From positions 1-15,376 of the forward strand of contig CAKSWM010000009.1 in the NCBI GenBank assembly GCA_934511545.1: a DNA stretch of 15,376 bases, read 5' to 3'. Numbering within the stretch: position 1 is the first letter of the stretch; each line of letters opens with the position of its first letter. Below, in pieces: positions 7,150 through 14,069 of this stretch. Origin of the DNA: an uncultured Oscillospiraceae bacterium (GTDB lineage: Bacteria; Bacillota; Clostridia; Oscillospirales; Oscillospiraceae). The notes beneath the pieces are model-generated. The model ran no database searches. It saw only the letters and a program-made list of their open reading frames with translations, and was not told where the DNA came from. The position numbers and the translations under genes are program-made.

Positions 7150-7449
7150 ATGGCATACTTCGTCTATATCCTGCGCTGCGAGGACGGCAGCCTTTATACG
7201 GGCATCACAACGGATCTTTCGCGCCGCTATGCCGAGCATTGCGGAAAGGGCGGAAAAGGCGCAAAGTATACCCACTCCCACCGTCCGCTGCGTCTTGAAC
7301 GCGCGTGGAGCTGTTCCGGAAAAGGCGATGCGCTTCGCCTTGAACACCGCATAAAGCAATTGACCCACGCCCGGAAGGAGGCTCTCCTTCTGGGCGCGGA
7401 GCCCGAGGGGCTTTGTCTTGAGACATACGAAAACGTCCCTCTGGAATAA
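7150..7449 (+). CDS. Small GIY-YIG nuclease-superfamily protein (UPF0213/YhbQ-like)
   Basis: A 99-residue single-domain protein. The GIY-YIG core appears as YFVYILRCEDGSLYTGITTDLSRR: the VYI/YTG pair at 5-7 and 16-18, then the conserved Arg (25/26), His (30) and a Glu in LRLEHRIKQL (E65). GAKYTHSHRP is typical of the UPF0213 subgroup. These short proteins are related to UvrC and homing-endonuclease catalytic domains, but their physiological role is poorly defined, and I infer no specific target. It starts 60 bp after the flavoprotein stop with no terminator between, so it is probably co-transcribed. The ribosome site is weak (GGGGG..AGAG). The stop codon runs into the bidirectional terminator. 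Confidence 0.88.
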   Translation: MAYFVYILRCEDGSLYTGITTDLSRRYAEHCGKGGKGAKYTHSHRPLRLERAWSCSGKGDALRLEHRIKQLTHARKEALLLGAEPEGLCLETYENVPLE

Positions 7450-7493
7450 CAAAACAGGCGTTCATCAGTATACTGATGAACGCCTGTTTTGTT
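7448..7493. terminator. Perfect 46-bp palindrome, bidirectional intrinsic terminator
   Basis: Every base from 7448 to 7493 pairs with its mirror around the centre at 7470/7471: AACAAAACAGGCGTTCATCAGT, then AT, then its complement. Read either way, the GC-rich part ends in TGTTTTGTT. It sits between the convergent stop codons at 7449 (plus) and 7500 (minus), so it should end transcription from both sides. Confidence 0.88.
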
Positions 7494-7499
7494 GTATGA

Positions 7500-7910
7500 T
7501 CAGAAATATGTCCTTATCCCGTCGGTGACGGAATCAGGCTCTGCGGTAGCGCTGATGGTGAACTTGACGCTCTCGCGCACACTGAAATTCTCCATCCAAT
7601 CAAGCAGTGCCTCGACAGCCTCGTTTGAGGTGTCGGAAAGCATCTTGTAGAAGTTATCTATAAAAACATGGGTTATATCATAGTTGCCCGCATGCAGTCC
7701 GCTGATAAAGCCCCTGAGAAGCTCGTTTGTTTCAATTCCGTATTCGCTTGCGTGAATGAGTCTTGCGGTGTACGGGATGTCATAGGTGAGGTTTTTATCC
7801 TTCTCTATGCAGACGACGCTGCCGGTTTCAGATTCGACGGCCTCCTTGACCAGCTCGACCAGCTTTTTCGTTTTTCCCGATCCCTTAAGACCCATGATGA
7901 GTTTAACCAA
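7500..7910 (-). CDS. Small P-loop ATP-binding protein, function unknown
   Basis: A 136-residue cytosolic protein with a Walker A at the extreme N-terminus (MGLKGSGKTK, residues 6-15) and a Walker B-like ITHVFIDNF strand near residue 85. I recall similar short ATPase-like proteins, sometimes mislabelled as PilT, in many Clostridia, but know no proven function. An in-frame GTG at 7919 lies only 1 nt from AAGGAG. The TTG at 7910 lies 10 nt from it and gives MVKLIMG, so I prefer TTG. It is a single gene with its own promoter overlapped by an inverted repeat, and it ends against the palindromic terminator. No partner gene is suggested by context. The missing pieces of a typical motor ATPase argue against PilT. 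Confidence 0.8.
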   Translation of the reverse strand: MVKLIMGLKGSGKTKKLVELVKEAVESETGSVVCIEKDKNLTYDIPYTARLIHASEYGIETNELLRGFISGLHAGNYDITHVFIDNFYKMLSDTSNEAVEALLDWMENFSVRESVKFTISATAEPDSVTDGIRTYF

Positions 7911-7961
7911 GAGAATCACGCTCCTTCATTTTCAAGATATTTATTCTCCAATATACGACTC

Positions 7962-8003
7962 AGAGATGGCATTACTGTATCTTACAGTTATCATACCATC
8001 TCT
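7962..8003. repeat. Operator-like imperfect inverted repeat over the P-loop gene promoter
   Basis: Outer arms AGAGATGG (7962-7969) and CCATCTCT (7996-8003), extended to 11 bp with one G-T pair, enclose a second inner dyad ACTGT-ATCTT-ACAGT (7974-7988). The centre (about 7981) lies within 2 bp of the predicted transcription start, and the right side covers the -10 box. That position suits a repressor operator better than an RNA hairpin, because only one half would be transcribed. Confidence 0.6.
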
Positions 8004-8018
8004 TTGAGCCTTCTTCAA
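7990..8018 (-). promoter_or_regulatory. Promoter of the P-loop gene
   Basis: TTGAAG (-35, 8013-8018) and TATGAT (-10, 7990-7995) lie 17 bp apart on the minus strand. The start is predicted near 7983, about 70 nt before the gene. Confidence 0.7.
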
Positions 8019-8060
8019 TGATTAGTTTTTCATTTTAAAAAATATTTACAACTTACAGCT

Positions 8061-9320
8061 TTACGGGCGTCCCAGCATACTGAACATGTTCTTTTTATAT
8101 GCCTCCACGCCGGGCTGGTCAAACGGATTAACGCCGGACATATATCCCGAAATGCCGCAGGCAAGCTCGAAGAAACAGACCAGCTCTGCAAAGCTCTCCG
8201 CATTCATCGCATCTGCCGTCACCGTTATATTGGGAACGCCGCCTTCAATATGCGCTTTTTTAACGGCGTTTGCCGCGACAGAGCATATCTCGGCATACTC
8301 GCGTCCGGCAAGATAGTTGAGTCCGTCGGGATCTCCGAGCGCAAACGGCACGCGTATGCCGGGACCGGGATCCTCGAACAGCACGACAGTCTCCATCAGC
8401 GTGCGCGGGCCATCCTGTATGTACTGCCCCATCGAGTGCAGATCCGCTGTGTATTCAACGGAGGCCGGAAATATCCCTATCCCGTTTTTCCCCTCACTCT
8501 CTCCGTAAAGCTGCTTCCACCACTCCGCCATATAGCGGAACCGCGGCTCATAGCTTGCCAGGATCTCGATGCTCTTGCCCTGGGCGTAAAGGTGCTGTCT
8601 CGCCGCGGCGTATTTCCAGGCGGGGTTCTCCGGCGAACGCAGATCGAGTTCCCTCATCGCCTCCTCCGCGGCCTTTACCACGGCGGAAACGTCGATCCCT
8701 GCCGCAGCCATCGGCAGAAGCCCAACGGCGGAAAGGACGCTGTAACGTCCGCCCACGTCGTCCGGCACAACAAAGGTCTCGTATCCATCCGAATCCGCCA
8801 GCGCCTTCAGTGCGCCCTTTTGTGCGTCTGTCGTTGCAAAAATGCGCCGCGACGCCCCGGAACCATATTTTTTCTTCGCCATCTCGCGAAAAACGCGAAA
8901 GGCCAGCGCGGGCTCCAGCGTAGTCCCTGACTTTGAAATAACGTTTATCGAAAAATCTCGGTCGCCGATGCGCTCCTTCATCTCCGCCAGGGCGGAGGGA
9001 GACAGCCCGTTCCCCGCAAAAATAACCTCCGGCCCATCCTTGGGGTCCAGCAGCTCTATCGCGGCGCGCGCGCCGAGATATGAGCCCCCGATGCCGACCA
9101 CGACCAGCACCTCGGAATTGGTGCGAATGCGTTTTGCAGCCGTCTGTATCTTCTTGAGTTCGCCGTTTTTAACTCGCGACGGCAGTTCAAGCCACCCGGT
9201 GAATTCGGCGCCCGATCCGCTCTTTTCCGAAAGCGCCCTGTGTGCCTGCGCCGCGAGTGCATAGTCCGGCCCGGCGGGCGAAAAGCTTCTGAGTGCTCCG
9301 CTTAAATCGACCTTTATCAT
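8061..9320 (-). CDS. pgi: Glucose-6-phosphate isomerase
   Basis: Interconverts glucose-6-phosphate and fructose-6-phosphate in glycolysis/gluconeogenesis; cytosolic. The 419-residue product is somewhat shorter than the ~450 usual in Firmicutes, with compaction after GARAAIELL. Motifs: VVVGIGGSYLGARAA (73-87), VISKSGTTLEPALAFR (127-142, phosphate-binding SKSGTT), EWWKQLYGESEGKNG (266-280, catalytic Glu region) and YTADLHSMGQY (290-300, His). The open frame extends up to 9401, but those residues look unlike GPI. The ATG at 9320 has AAGGAG at 7 nt and its own promoter only about 30 nt upstream, so it is the start. No obvious U-rich terminator follows the stop. Confidence 0.96.
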   Translation of the reverse strand: MIKVDLSGALRSFSPAGPDYALAAQAHRALSEKSGSGAEFTGWLELPSRVKNGELKKIQTAAKRIRTNSEVLVVVGIGGSYLGARAAIELLDPKDGPEVIFAGNGLSPSALAEMKERIGDRDFSINVISKSGTTLEPALAFRVFREMAKKKYGSGASRRIFATTDAQKGALKALADSDGYETFVVPDDVGGRYSVLSAVGLLPMAAAGIDVSAVVKAAEEAMRELDLRSPENPAWKYAAARQHLYAQGKSIEILASYEPRFRYMAEWWKQLYGESEGKNGIGIFPASVEYTADLHSMGQYIQDGPRTLMETVVLFEDPGPGIRVPFALGDPDGLNYLAGREYAEICSVAANAVKKAHIEGGVPNITVTADAMNAESFAELVCFFELACGISGYMSGVNPFDQPGVEAYKKNMFSMLGRP

Positions 9321-9352
9321 ACTGGTTCTCCTTAGAAATCTTTTGCAAGACA

Positions 9353-9381
9353 ATATTACACCCATACCATTGCATTTGCAA
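9353..9381 (-). promoter_or_regulatory. Promoter of pgi
   Basis: TTGCAA (9376-9381) and TAATAT (9353-9358) are spaced 17 bp on the minus strand. The predicted start lies near 9346, about 25 nt before the ATG, which rules out starts upstream of it. Confidence 0.7.
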
Positions 9382-9463
9382 TCGTTTTTTGACGATTTCA
9401 CGCCCTAAAGTGGGGGAATACTATCATTTTAAGCTGTTTTTTTGCATATAAATGGGGCATGTA

Positions 9464-10612
9464 TCACTGTTTTCCTCCGAAAAGCCGGGACAGCATGCTC
9501 AGATATACATCCCCCGTCCGCAGTCTCCCGACGCTTTCCGAAGCCAGAAGCGGGAACTCCGCTATCAGGTTCTCGCCCGAATAGACCCACGTCATTCCTA
9601 GCACATCACCCTTTTCCACCGGCGCCTGCACGCTCTCGGCAAGCTCCGTCTCATATCTCAGCTCGCCGACAGAGTTTTTTTCGAACAGCATCATGCTGTC
9701 CGCTCCGCGCACCGGCTGAATATGCGAGCAGGTCCCAAGCTCCACCCGGACAGGTGCTATCGCCTCTCCTCCGTCCAGGGAGACAAGACTGTAATTCGCA
9801 AAGGCATAGTTGAGCAGCGTTTTTGCGCTCTCAAACCGATCGCTGCTGGTCTCCCCGTGCAGCACTACGGCGATGTATTCCGTTCCGTCACGCTCCGCCG
9901 TCGCGGAAAGGCAGTACATCGCACGGGAGGTAAAGCCCGTTTTCAGTCCCGTCGCGCCCTTGTAGTAATATATCAGCTTGTTTGTGTTGGCAAGGCTGAA
10001 TCTGCCCTCCCGCACGTTGTCCATCCAGATGGTCGTATAGTCCTTTATCATGTTGTGACTTATCAGTTCCCTCGACATGAGCGCGATATCATATGCGCTC
10101 GTCACATGCTGGGGATCGTCGTTCAGACCCGTACAGTTGGTAAAGTGCGTATCCTCCATCCCCAACTGCTGTGCACGCTCGTTCATGCGCCCGACGAAGG
10201 CTTCCTCCGTTCCGGCGATATGCTCCGCCAGCGCTACCGCACAGTCATTTGCCGAGACGACCGCCACGCACTTGAGCATCTCCGAAACCGTCATCGTCTC
10301 GCCCTCCTCGAGCCAGATCTGGCTGCCTCCCATGGAGGCCGCACGGGCCGAGGCCGAGACGACGTCATCCAGAGAAAGATTTCCGTTCTCGATCGCTTCC
10401 GCAACGAGCAGCATCGTCATCACCTTGGTCACACTCGCCGGTTCCATCTGTTCGTGCGCGTTTTTCTCATATATCACCTCGCCCGTCACCTTTTCCATCA
10501 GTATCGCCGACGGAACGGGTATCGAGATATCGTCATCCTTTTTTATCTCTATCCCGAATGCGGCGGTGGAGAGAAGAAGCGAAAACAGCAGGACAAACAC
10601 CATTTTTTTCAT
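9464..10612 (-). CDS. D-alanyl-D-alanine carboxypeptidase (peptidase S11, DacF/DacB-like)
   Basis: A penicillin-binding protein that trims the terminal D-Ala from peptidoglycan stem pentapeptides outside the membrane. It has 382 residues. The N-terminal signal peptide (MKKMVFVLLFSLLLSTAAFG) is followed by the catalytic domain with all three active-site motifs: S60-V-T-K63 in EPASVTKVM, S120-A-N122 in VVSANDCA, and K224-T-G in GLKTGFTSRAM. A C-terminal beta-rich domain follows (roughly 280-360), and the last ~20 residues could form the usual amphipathic membrane anchor. The ATG has AAGGAGG at 7 nt. Several S11 paralogues exist in Clostridia, some sporulation-specific, and the sequence alone does not say which this is. 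A TTGACA occurs at 10706-10711, but no good -10 box lies at proper spacing. Confidence 0.95.
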   Translation of the reverse strand: MKKMVFVLLFSLLLSTAAFGIEIKKDDDISIPVPSAILMEKVTGEVIYEKNAHEQMEPASVTKVMTMLLVAEAIENGNLSLDDVVSASARAASMGGSQIWLEEGETMTVSEMLKCVAVVSANDCAVALAEHIAGTEEAFVGRMNERAQQLGMEDTHFTNCTGLNDDPQHVTSAYDIALMSRELISHNMIKDYTTIWMDNVREGRFSLANTNKLIYYYKGATGLKTGFTSRAMYCLSATAERDGTEYIAVVLHGETSSDRFESAKTLLNYAFANYSLVSLDGGEAIAPVRVELGTCSHIQPVRGADSMMLFEKNSVGELRYETELAESVQAPVEKGDVLGMTWVYSGENLIAEFPLLASESVGRLRTGDVYLSMLSRLFGGKQ

Positions 10613-10968
10613 ACATAAGCCTCCTTACATACGGCGCGGACGCATTATCGCCCTTTTCAGCAAACCATATGATACAAGCCCTGCGATTATTCCCGACGTT
10701 CCGGCTGTCAAGCTTTTTCAACGTTCTTCGCGTCCCAATCTTTGCAATAACCCCATGCACATAATCATATGTAAACTTATATTCATTATCCGATGAATAC
10801 TGCCGTTTTTTGGTCTCTCTGCGAACCTTTGTATTTCAAGGTTTTTAACATTTTCAACAGAGTTTTCAACATTCCTGTGGATGTTTACGGGCAGGAAATA
10901 TTCAGTTTTGGTTTACATAATAACACCAGAATTTATTTTTTCAGACATGAAACATGCAAATTTTGACC
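10613..10968. other. Long intergenic region, no gene seen; AT-rich with DnaA-box-like repeats
   Basis: No frame on either strand combines a ribosome site with a plausible protein. The region is more AT-rich than its surroundings. Contents: an isolated TTGACA facing the carboxypeptidase gene, and a cluster at 10842-10884 of TTTTTAACA, TTTTCAACA twice and TGTGGATGT. The last three each match 7 of 9 bases of the DnaA box TTATCCACA or its complement. No dnaA, dnaN or parAB gene is near, so an origin is not claimed. Confidence 0.5.
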
Positions 10969-10997
10969 TTGACAAGGTTTTTGCGCCGATGTATAAT
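10969..10997 (+). promoter_or_regulatory. Perfect-consensus sigma-A promoter with no gene behind it
   Basis: TTGACA (10969-10974), 17 bp, TATAAT (10992-10997), preceded by A/T-rich sequence resembling an UP element. Transcription to the right would start near 11004, cross the trpZ terminator hairpin and run antisense into the 3' end of trpZ. No open frame with a ribosome site follows. The RNA product, if any, is unknown. Confidence 0.65.
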
Positions 10998-11013
10998 GAC
11001 CGCATTTTAGACC

Positions 11014-11064
11014 AAAACGCCATAACAGGCAGGATACGGCCACGGCCGCGTCCTGCCTGTTATG
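11014..11064 (-). terminator. Intrinsic terminator of the trpXYZ operon
   Basis: A perfect 14-bp stem, CATAACAGGCAGGA (11021-11034) with TCCTGCCTGTTATG (11051-11064), and a GC-rich 16-nt loop, begins 12 bp after the ATPase stop codon. On the minus-strand transcript it is followed by GCGUUUUGG, so the U-run is short. Confidence 0.7.
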
Positions 11065-11076
11065 CTTGCCTGAACT

Positions 11077-11877
11077 TTATTCCGAAAGCAGTATTCTGTC
11101 GTTGTCAAGAGCCTTGCCCGTGCCCTCGCGGAAACGTGAGAGCAGGTCATCGACGGTCATCCCGGCACGCTCCGCCCCCGAAACGTCGAGGACGATCCTT
11201 CCCTCGGACATCATCAGCGTCCTGTTGCCGAGGCGCAGAGCCTGGTTCATGTTGTGCGTGACCATAAGACAGGTCATGTTTTCCTCCGCTATCACTCGCT
11301 GCGTAAGCTCCAGCACCTTTTCCGCGGTCCCTGGGTCAAGCGCGGCAGTGTGTTCATCAAGCAGCAGAAGCTGCGGCGGCACCATTGTGGCCATGAGCAG
11401 CGTCAGCGCCTGCCGCTGGCCGCCGGACAGCAGTCCGACAGGCTGGCGCATTCTGTCCTCAAGCCCCATGCCCAGAAGCTTCAGCTTTTCTGCGAAAAAT
11501 TCCTTATCCTTTTTCTTTATGCGGCTGAACGGAGAGCTGTTTTTCCCCGAGCGGAGATATGCCAGCGCAAGGTTTTCCTCTATCGTCATTGTGGGCGCCG
11601 TTCCCTTGAGAGGGTCCTGAAACAGTCTGCCAATGACCTGACTGCGCCGGTGCTCCGGCATAAAGGTTATGTTCTTTCCGCCGAGGATTATGCTTCCCTC
11701 GTCTACATAGAAGCTGCCGGATACGGCGTTGAGCATTGTTGACTTGCCCGCACCGTTTGAACCGATGATCGTCACAAAGTCGCCTCTGTCAAGGTGCAGC
11801 GAAAGGCCGTCAAGCGCCTTTTTTTCATTGACCGTTCCGGCGTTGAAGGTCTTTGTAATATTCTTCAGCTCCAGCAT
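11077..11877 (-). CDS. trpZ: ABC transporter ATPase of the tryptophan uptake system (COG1101 type)
   Basis: A 266-residue cytoplasmic ATPase that powers the transporter. Motifs: Walker A GSNGAGKST (39-47), Q-loop LFQDP (Q87), signature LSGGQRQAL (150-158), Walker B LLLDEHTAALDP (171-182) and the switch His in MVTHNM (H208). The DEHTAALDP form, with His right after the catalytic Glu, is characteristic as I recall of the ATPases that accompany TrpX-type binding proteins. The frame is open far upstream, but the real start is ATG at 11877, 2 nt after the permease stop, with GGGGGAG at 7 nt. Last gene of the T-box-controlled operon; the role is inferred from that leader. Confidence 0.92.
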   Translation of the reverse strand: MLELKNITKTFNAGTVNEKKALDGLSLHLDRGDFVTIIGSNGAGKSTMLNAVSGSFYVDEGSIILGGKNITFMPEHRRSQVIGRLFQDPLKGTAPTMTIEENLALAYLRSGKNSSPFSRIKKKDKEFFAEKLKLLGMGLEDRMRQPVGLLSGGQRQALTLLMATMVPPQLLLLDEHTAALDPGTAEKVLELTQRVIAEENMTCLMVTHNMNQALRLGNRTLMMSEGRIVLDVSGAERAGMTVDDLLSRFREGTGKALDNDRILLSE

Positions 11878-11879
11878 GC

Positions 11880-12785
11880 TCAATCTCCCCCTTTTCTGAC
11901 GGCGAGCTTGCGCTTCTGGAACGCAAACCATTTTTTGAGAGTCGGCATGGCGATCGCCAGGGCAACGACTATCGCGGTTATGAGCTTGAGCCCCGCAACG
12001 GGAACTATCTTCGTATAAAGCACTATCGCATAGATAAGGCGGTAAATGACCGAACCCACTATCGCCGCTATCGCGCCCTTGACAACGGTGCGGCGGCCAA
12101 GAACGGTCTCGCCGATTATCAGGCAGGCCAGGCCGATAACAACGATGCCCGTGCCGCCGTTTATATCGGCAGAGTTCTGGTATTGCCCCACCATCGCGCC
12201 GGACAGCGCGGTCATCGCATTTGAAATACACAGTCCGACAGAAATGGTAAAGGTCGGGTTAATGGAAGAGGAGCGCACCATGTCGATGTTGTCTCCCGTT
12301 GCCCGTATCGTCAGGCCAAGATGCGTTCCAAGGAAGAGTATGATAATAACGGTCAGCGCCGCGAGGACCGCAAGGGCAAGAAGCATATCGCTCCACCCTC
12401 CCGCGGGAACGGCGTCCCTGAACATGCTGAAAACCGTCTTTGTCTTGAGCAGACTGGCATTGGACTTCCAGCCCATCGCCATCAGGTTTATCGTGTAAAG
12501 TCCGGTGTTCGTCACAATGCCCGCAAGTATGGACGGCACGCCCAGACGCGTCTGGAGGAAGGCCGTCACGAAACCGGCGCAGGCTCCCGCCAGCATTGCC
12601 GCCGGGACCGCAAGGAACGGGTGTCCCGCCGCCGTCAGCGTGACGGATACGGCCGCGCCGAGGACAAAACAGCCGTCCGTCGTAAGGTCGGCGATATCAA
12701 GTATCCGGTAGCTGAGAAACAGCGCCATCGCGACCGGCGCATACAGAAACCCCAGCTCCAGAGCAGTCTTTACAATATAAAACAA
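11880..12785 (-). CDS. trpY: ABC transporter permease of the tryptophan uptake system (COG4120 type)
   Basis: A 301-residue membrane protein of the LivH/RbsC-like branched permease fold with about eight to nine hydrophobic segments. Characteristic stretches are LSYRILDIADLTTDGCFVLGAAV, the GVPSILAGIVTNTGLYTINLMAMG loop, and GTHLGLTIRATGDN, the coupling region that contacts the ATPase (near residue 170). An in-frame TTG at 12803 lacks a ribosome site. The TTG at 12785 lies 8 nt after AGAGGGGA, so I chose it; no early ATG exists. It is separated from the binding-protein gene by about 125 bp containing a strong hairpin and nearly touches the ATPase gene. Substrate specificity comes from the operon leader, not from this protein. 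Confidence 0.88.
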   Translation of the reverse strand: MFYIVKTALELGFLYAPVAMALFLSYRILDIADLTTDGCFVLGAAVSVTLTAAGHPFLAVPAAMLAGACAGFVTAFLQTRLGVPSILAGIVTNTGLYTINLMAMGWKSNASLLKTKTVFSMFRDAVPAGGWSDMLLALAVLAALTVIIILFLGTHLGLTIRATGDNIDMVRSSSINPTFTISVGLCISNAMTALSGAMVGQYQNSADINGGTGIVVIGLACLIIGETVLGRRTVVKGAIAAIVGSVIYRLIYAIVLYTKIVPVAGLKLITAIVVALAIAMPTLKKWFAFQKRKLAVRKGGD

Positions 12786-12848
12786 GGTCTGTTCCCCTCT
12801 CAAAACTGATGCGGGCCTTCAGCCCGGAAAGAGCCTCAAAACGGCCGT

Positions 12849-12880
12849 CAATTCCCCCGACGGAATGTTCGGGGGAATTG
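12849..12880 (-). other. Intra-operon hairpin between trpX and trpY
   Basis: A perfect 12-bp stem, CAATTCCCCCGA/TCGGGGGAATTG, with an 8-nt loop, lies in the intercistronic gap. It has no U-tract, so it is unlikely to be an efficient terminator. Such hairpins after binding-protein genes often protect the upstream message and give excess binding protein. A smaller CGGGC/GCCCG hairpin follows before trpY. Confidence 0.65.
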
Positions 12881-12911
12881 GCGCATACCGGATGGTTTTT
12901 TACCGGATCAT

Positions 12912-13910
12912 TCAATCCTCTGTCGTTGTGACCTCGACGATCTCTCCCATGTCCTTGAAAACGCTGTAATCGATCCCGAGAGCCGCCGCGGTTTCGGTGT
13001 TGACGGTTATGATCCCGCCGTCCATGAGGTAATAGTCCTCAAGTCCGGACATACCTTCGGTTATCGCCTCATAGGCGAGGTCGGCCGTGCGGGTTCCGAG
13101 ATCGGTGTAGTTGACACCGCAGGTGACGAAAGCTCCGTTGCGCACGAAGGAGTCGGCGCCGGTGTAGTGCGGGATGCCGGCATTGGCAAGGTCCTCATAT
13201 ATTGCAAGCTCGGCGGCCATGATGGTGTTGTCGGTGGGAGTGAATATCGCATCCACACCCTCTGCGATGAGAGCGGAGGCGGCGGCTATGACCTCATCGG
13301 TAGTGGCGGCGGTCTGCTCGGAATAGGCTATGCCCTTGCTGTCAAGTATTGCCTTTGCGTCGGCTATCGGGGTGATGGAGTTGTCCTCGGACAGGGAGTA
13401 CAGCAGGCCGACCTTGGTAATATCGGGGTTCTGCGCAAGCATCATGTCGATGATGAATTCGGTGTTGAGCGCGTCGCTGGTGCCGGTCACATAGTCGATC
13501 CCGGTAAGCTCAGCCGTCTCGGGATCGGAAATTGCGGCGAAAATGACAGGTGTTTTGCTCTCCTCCGCGCAGGAAGTCATGATTTGGGCCGCAGTGGTTG
13601 CGATGGGTATGATCGCGTCGACCTTATCGGCTATCGCCTGATCGCCGATCTGCTTGAGCGTGGTCTGTTCGCCCTGGCCGGAATAGACCTCGTACTCGAT
13701 CTTGACGCCCTTGTCGGCGGCTATCTTGTCGAGTTCGGCGGTTATAGCGTTTGCTATCTCGTCGAGCGAGGCGTGATCCATCTGCTTGACGACCGCTATC
13801 TTTATCGTATCGTCATCGGTCTTGCCGCCGCAGGCGGCGAAGGAAAACAGCATTGCAAGAGCAAGAGCGGACATCATAACTGACTTGATTATTCTATGCA
13901 GGTTTTTCAT
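12912..13910 (-). CDS. trpX: Substrate-binding lipoprotein of the tryptophan ABC transporter (COG2984 type)
   Basis: A 332-residue periplasmic-binding-fold protein, exported and lipid-anchored. The signal peptide ends in a lipobox (LFSFAAC, Cys27) followed by a short acidic linker. The mature part begins IKIAVVKQMDHASLDEI and includes the family blocks YSGQGEQTTLKQI, PIATTAAQIMTS, PVIFAAISDPETAELTG and FTPTDNTIMAAE, as in the ABC_sub_bind (COG2984) family. The ATG at 13910 has AAGGAG 11 nt upstream, a slightly long spacing. First gene of the operon behind a T-box with a UGG (Trp) specifier. Members of this family have been named TrpX on that same basis in other Firmicutes. Tyrosine was considered because tyrS is adjacent, but the leader argues against it. 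Confidence 0.92.
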   Translation of the reverse strand: MKNLHRIIKSVMMSALALAMLFSFAACGGKTDDDTIKIAVVKQMDHASLDEIANAITAELDKIAADKGVKIEYEVYSGQGEQTTLKQIGDQAIADKVDAIIPIATTAAQIMTSCAEESKTPVIFAAISDPETAELTGIDYVTGTSDALNTEFIIDMMLAQNPDITKVGLLYSLSEDNSITPIADAKAILDSKGIAYSEQTAATTDEVIAAASALIAEGVDAIFTPTDNTIMAAELAIYEDLANAGIPHYTGADSFVRNGAFVTCGVNYTDLGTRTADLAYEAITEGMSGLEDYYLMDGGIITVNTETAAALGIDYSVFKDMGEIVEVTTTED

Positions 13911-13954
13911 TTTGTTTTTAACTCCTTTTTATGTTTTGGTGTTTGGTATCATGA

Positions 13955-13996
13955 TCATCTCCGGCAGGGACGCCATCGTTTCGTTTCTTTTTTCAT
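13955..13996 (-). CDS. Possible 13-codon upstream ORF in the trpX leader
   Basis: ATG at 13996 follows GGGAGAG by 7 nt and encodes MKKETKRWRPCRR, then TGA. It lies between the T-box terminator and trpX, so it is transcribed only on read-through. The peptide is basic and contains one Trp codon. No second attenuator hairpin follows, so a leader-peptide role is speculative. Confidence 0.25.
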   Translation of the reverse strand: MKKETKRWRPCRR

Positions 13997-14030
13997 CGTT
14001 CTTCTCTCCCGTTTTTGATTTATAAGCAAT

Positions 14031-14069
14031 AAAAAAAGTCCTGTCCCTCAATTACAAGGGACAGGACTT
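14031..14069 (-). terminator. T-box terminator
   Basis: A perfect 13-bp stem, AAGTCCTGTCCCT (14057-14069 on this strand) with its complement at 14036-14048, has an 8-nt loop and is followed by a run of five or more U. Its 5' arm contains UCCUGUCCC, which is also needed for the antiterminator. Confidence 0.92.

Noticed and set aside
5533..7452. A 639-codon open frame on the minus strand opposite the flavoprotein gene
   Set aside because: It is a mirror of the biased codon use of the real gene (few stops arise antisense). It has no ribosome site and no recognisable domain, and it spans the antisense of two well-supported genes.
10613..10968. Replication origin
   Set aside because: Only weak DnaA-box matches; no dnaA, dnaN, recF, rpmH or parAB genes, and neighbours are ordinary metabolic and cell-wall genes.
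10881..11261. A 126-codon plus-strand open frame downstream of the intergenic region
   Set aside because: Its start lies upstream of the orphan promoter, there is no ribosome site, it crosses the trpZ terminator, and its C-terminal half is antisense to trpZ.
13167..13883. A 238-codon plus-strand frame with low-complexity glycine-rich sequence
   Set aside because: It is antisense to the lipoprotein gene trpX, and the glycine richness reflects alanine-rich codons on the other strand.
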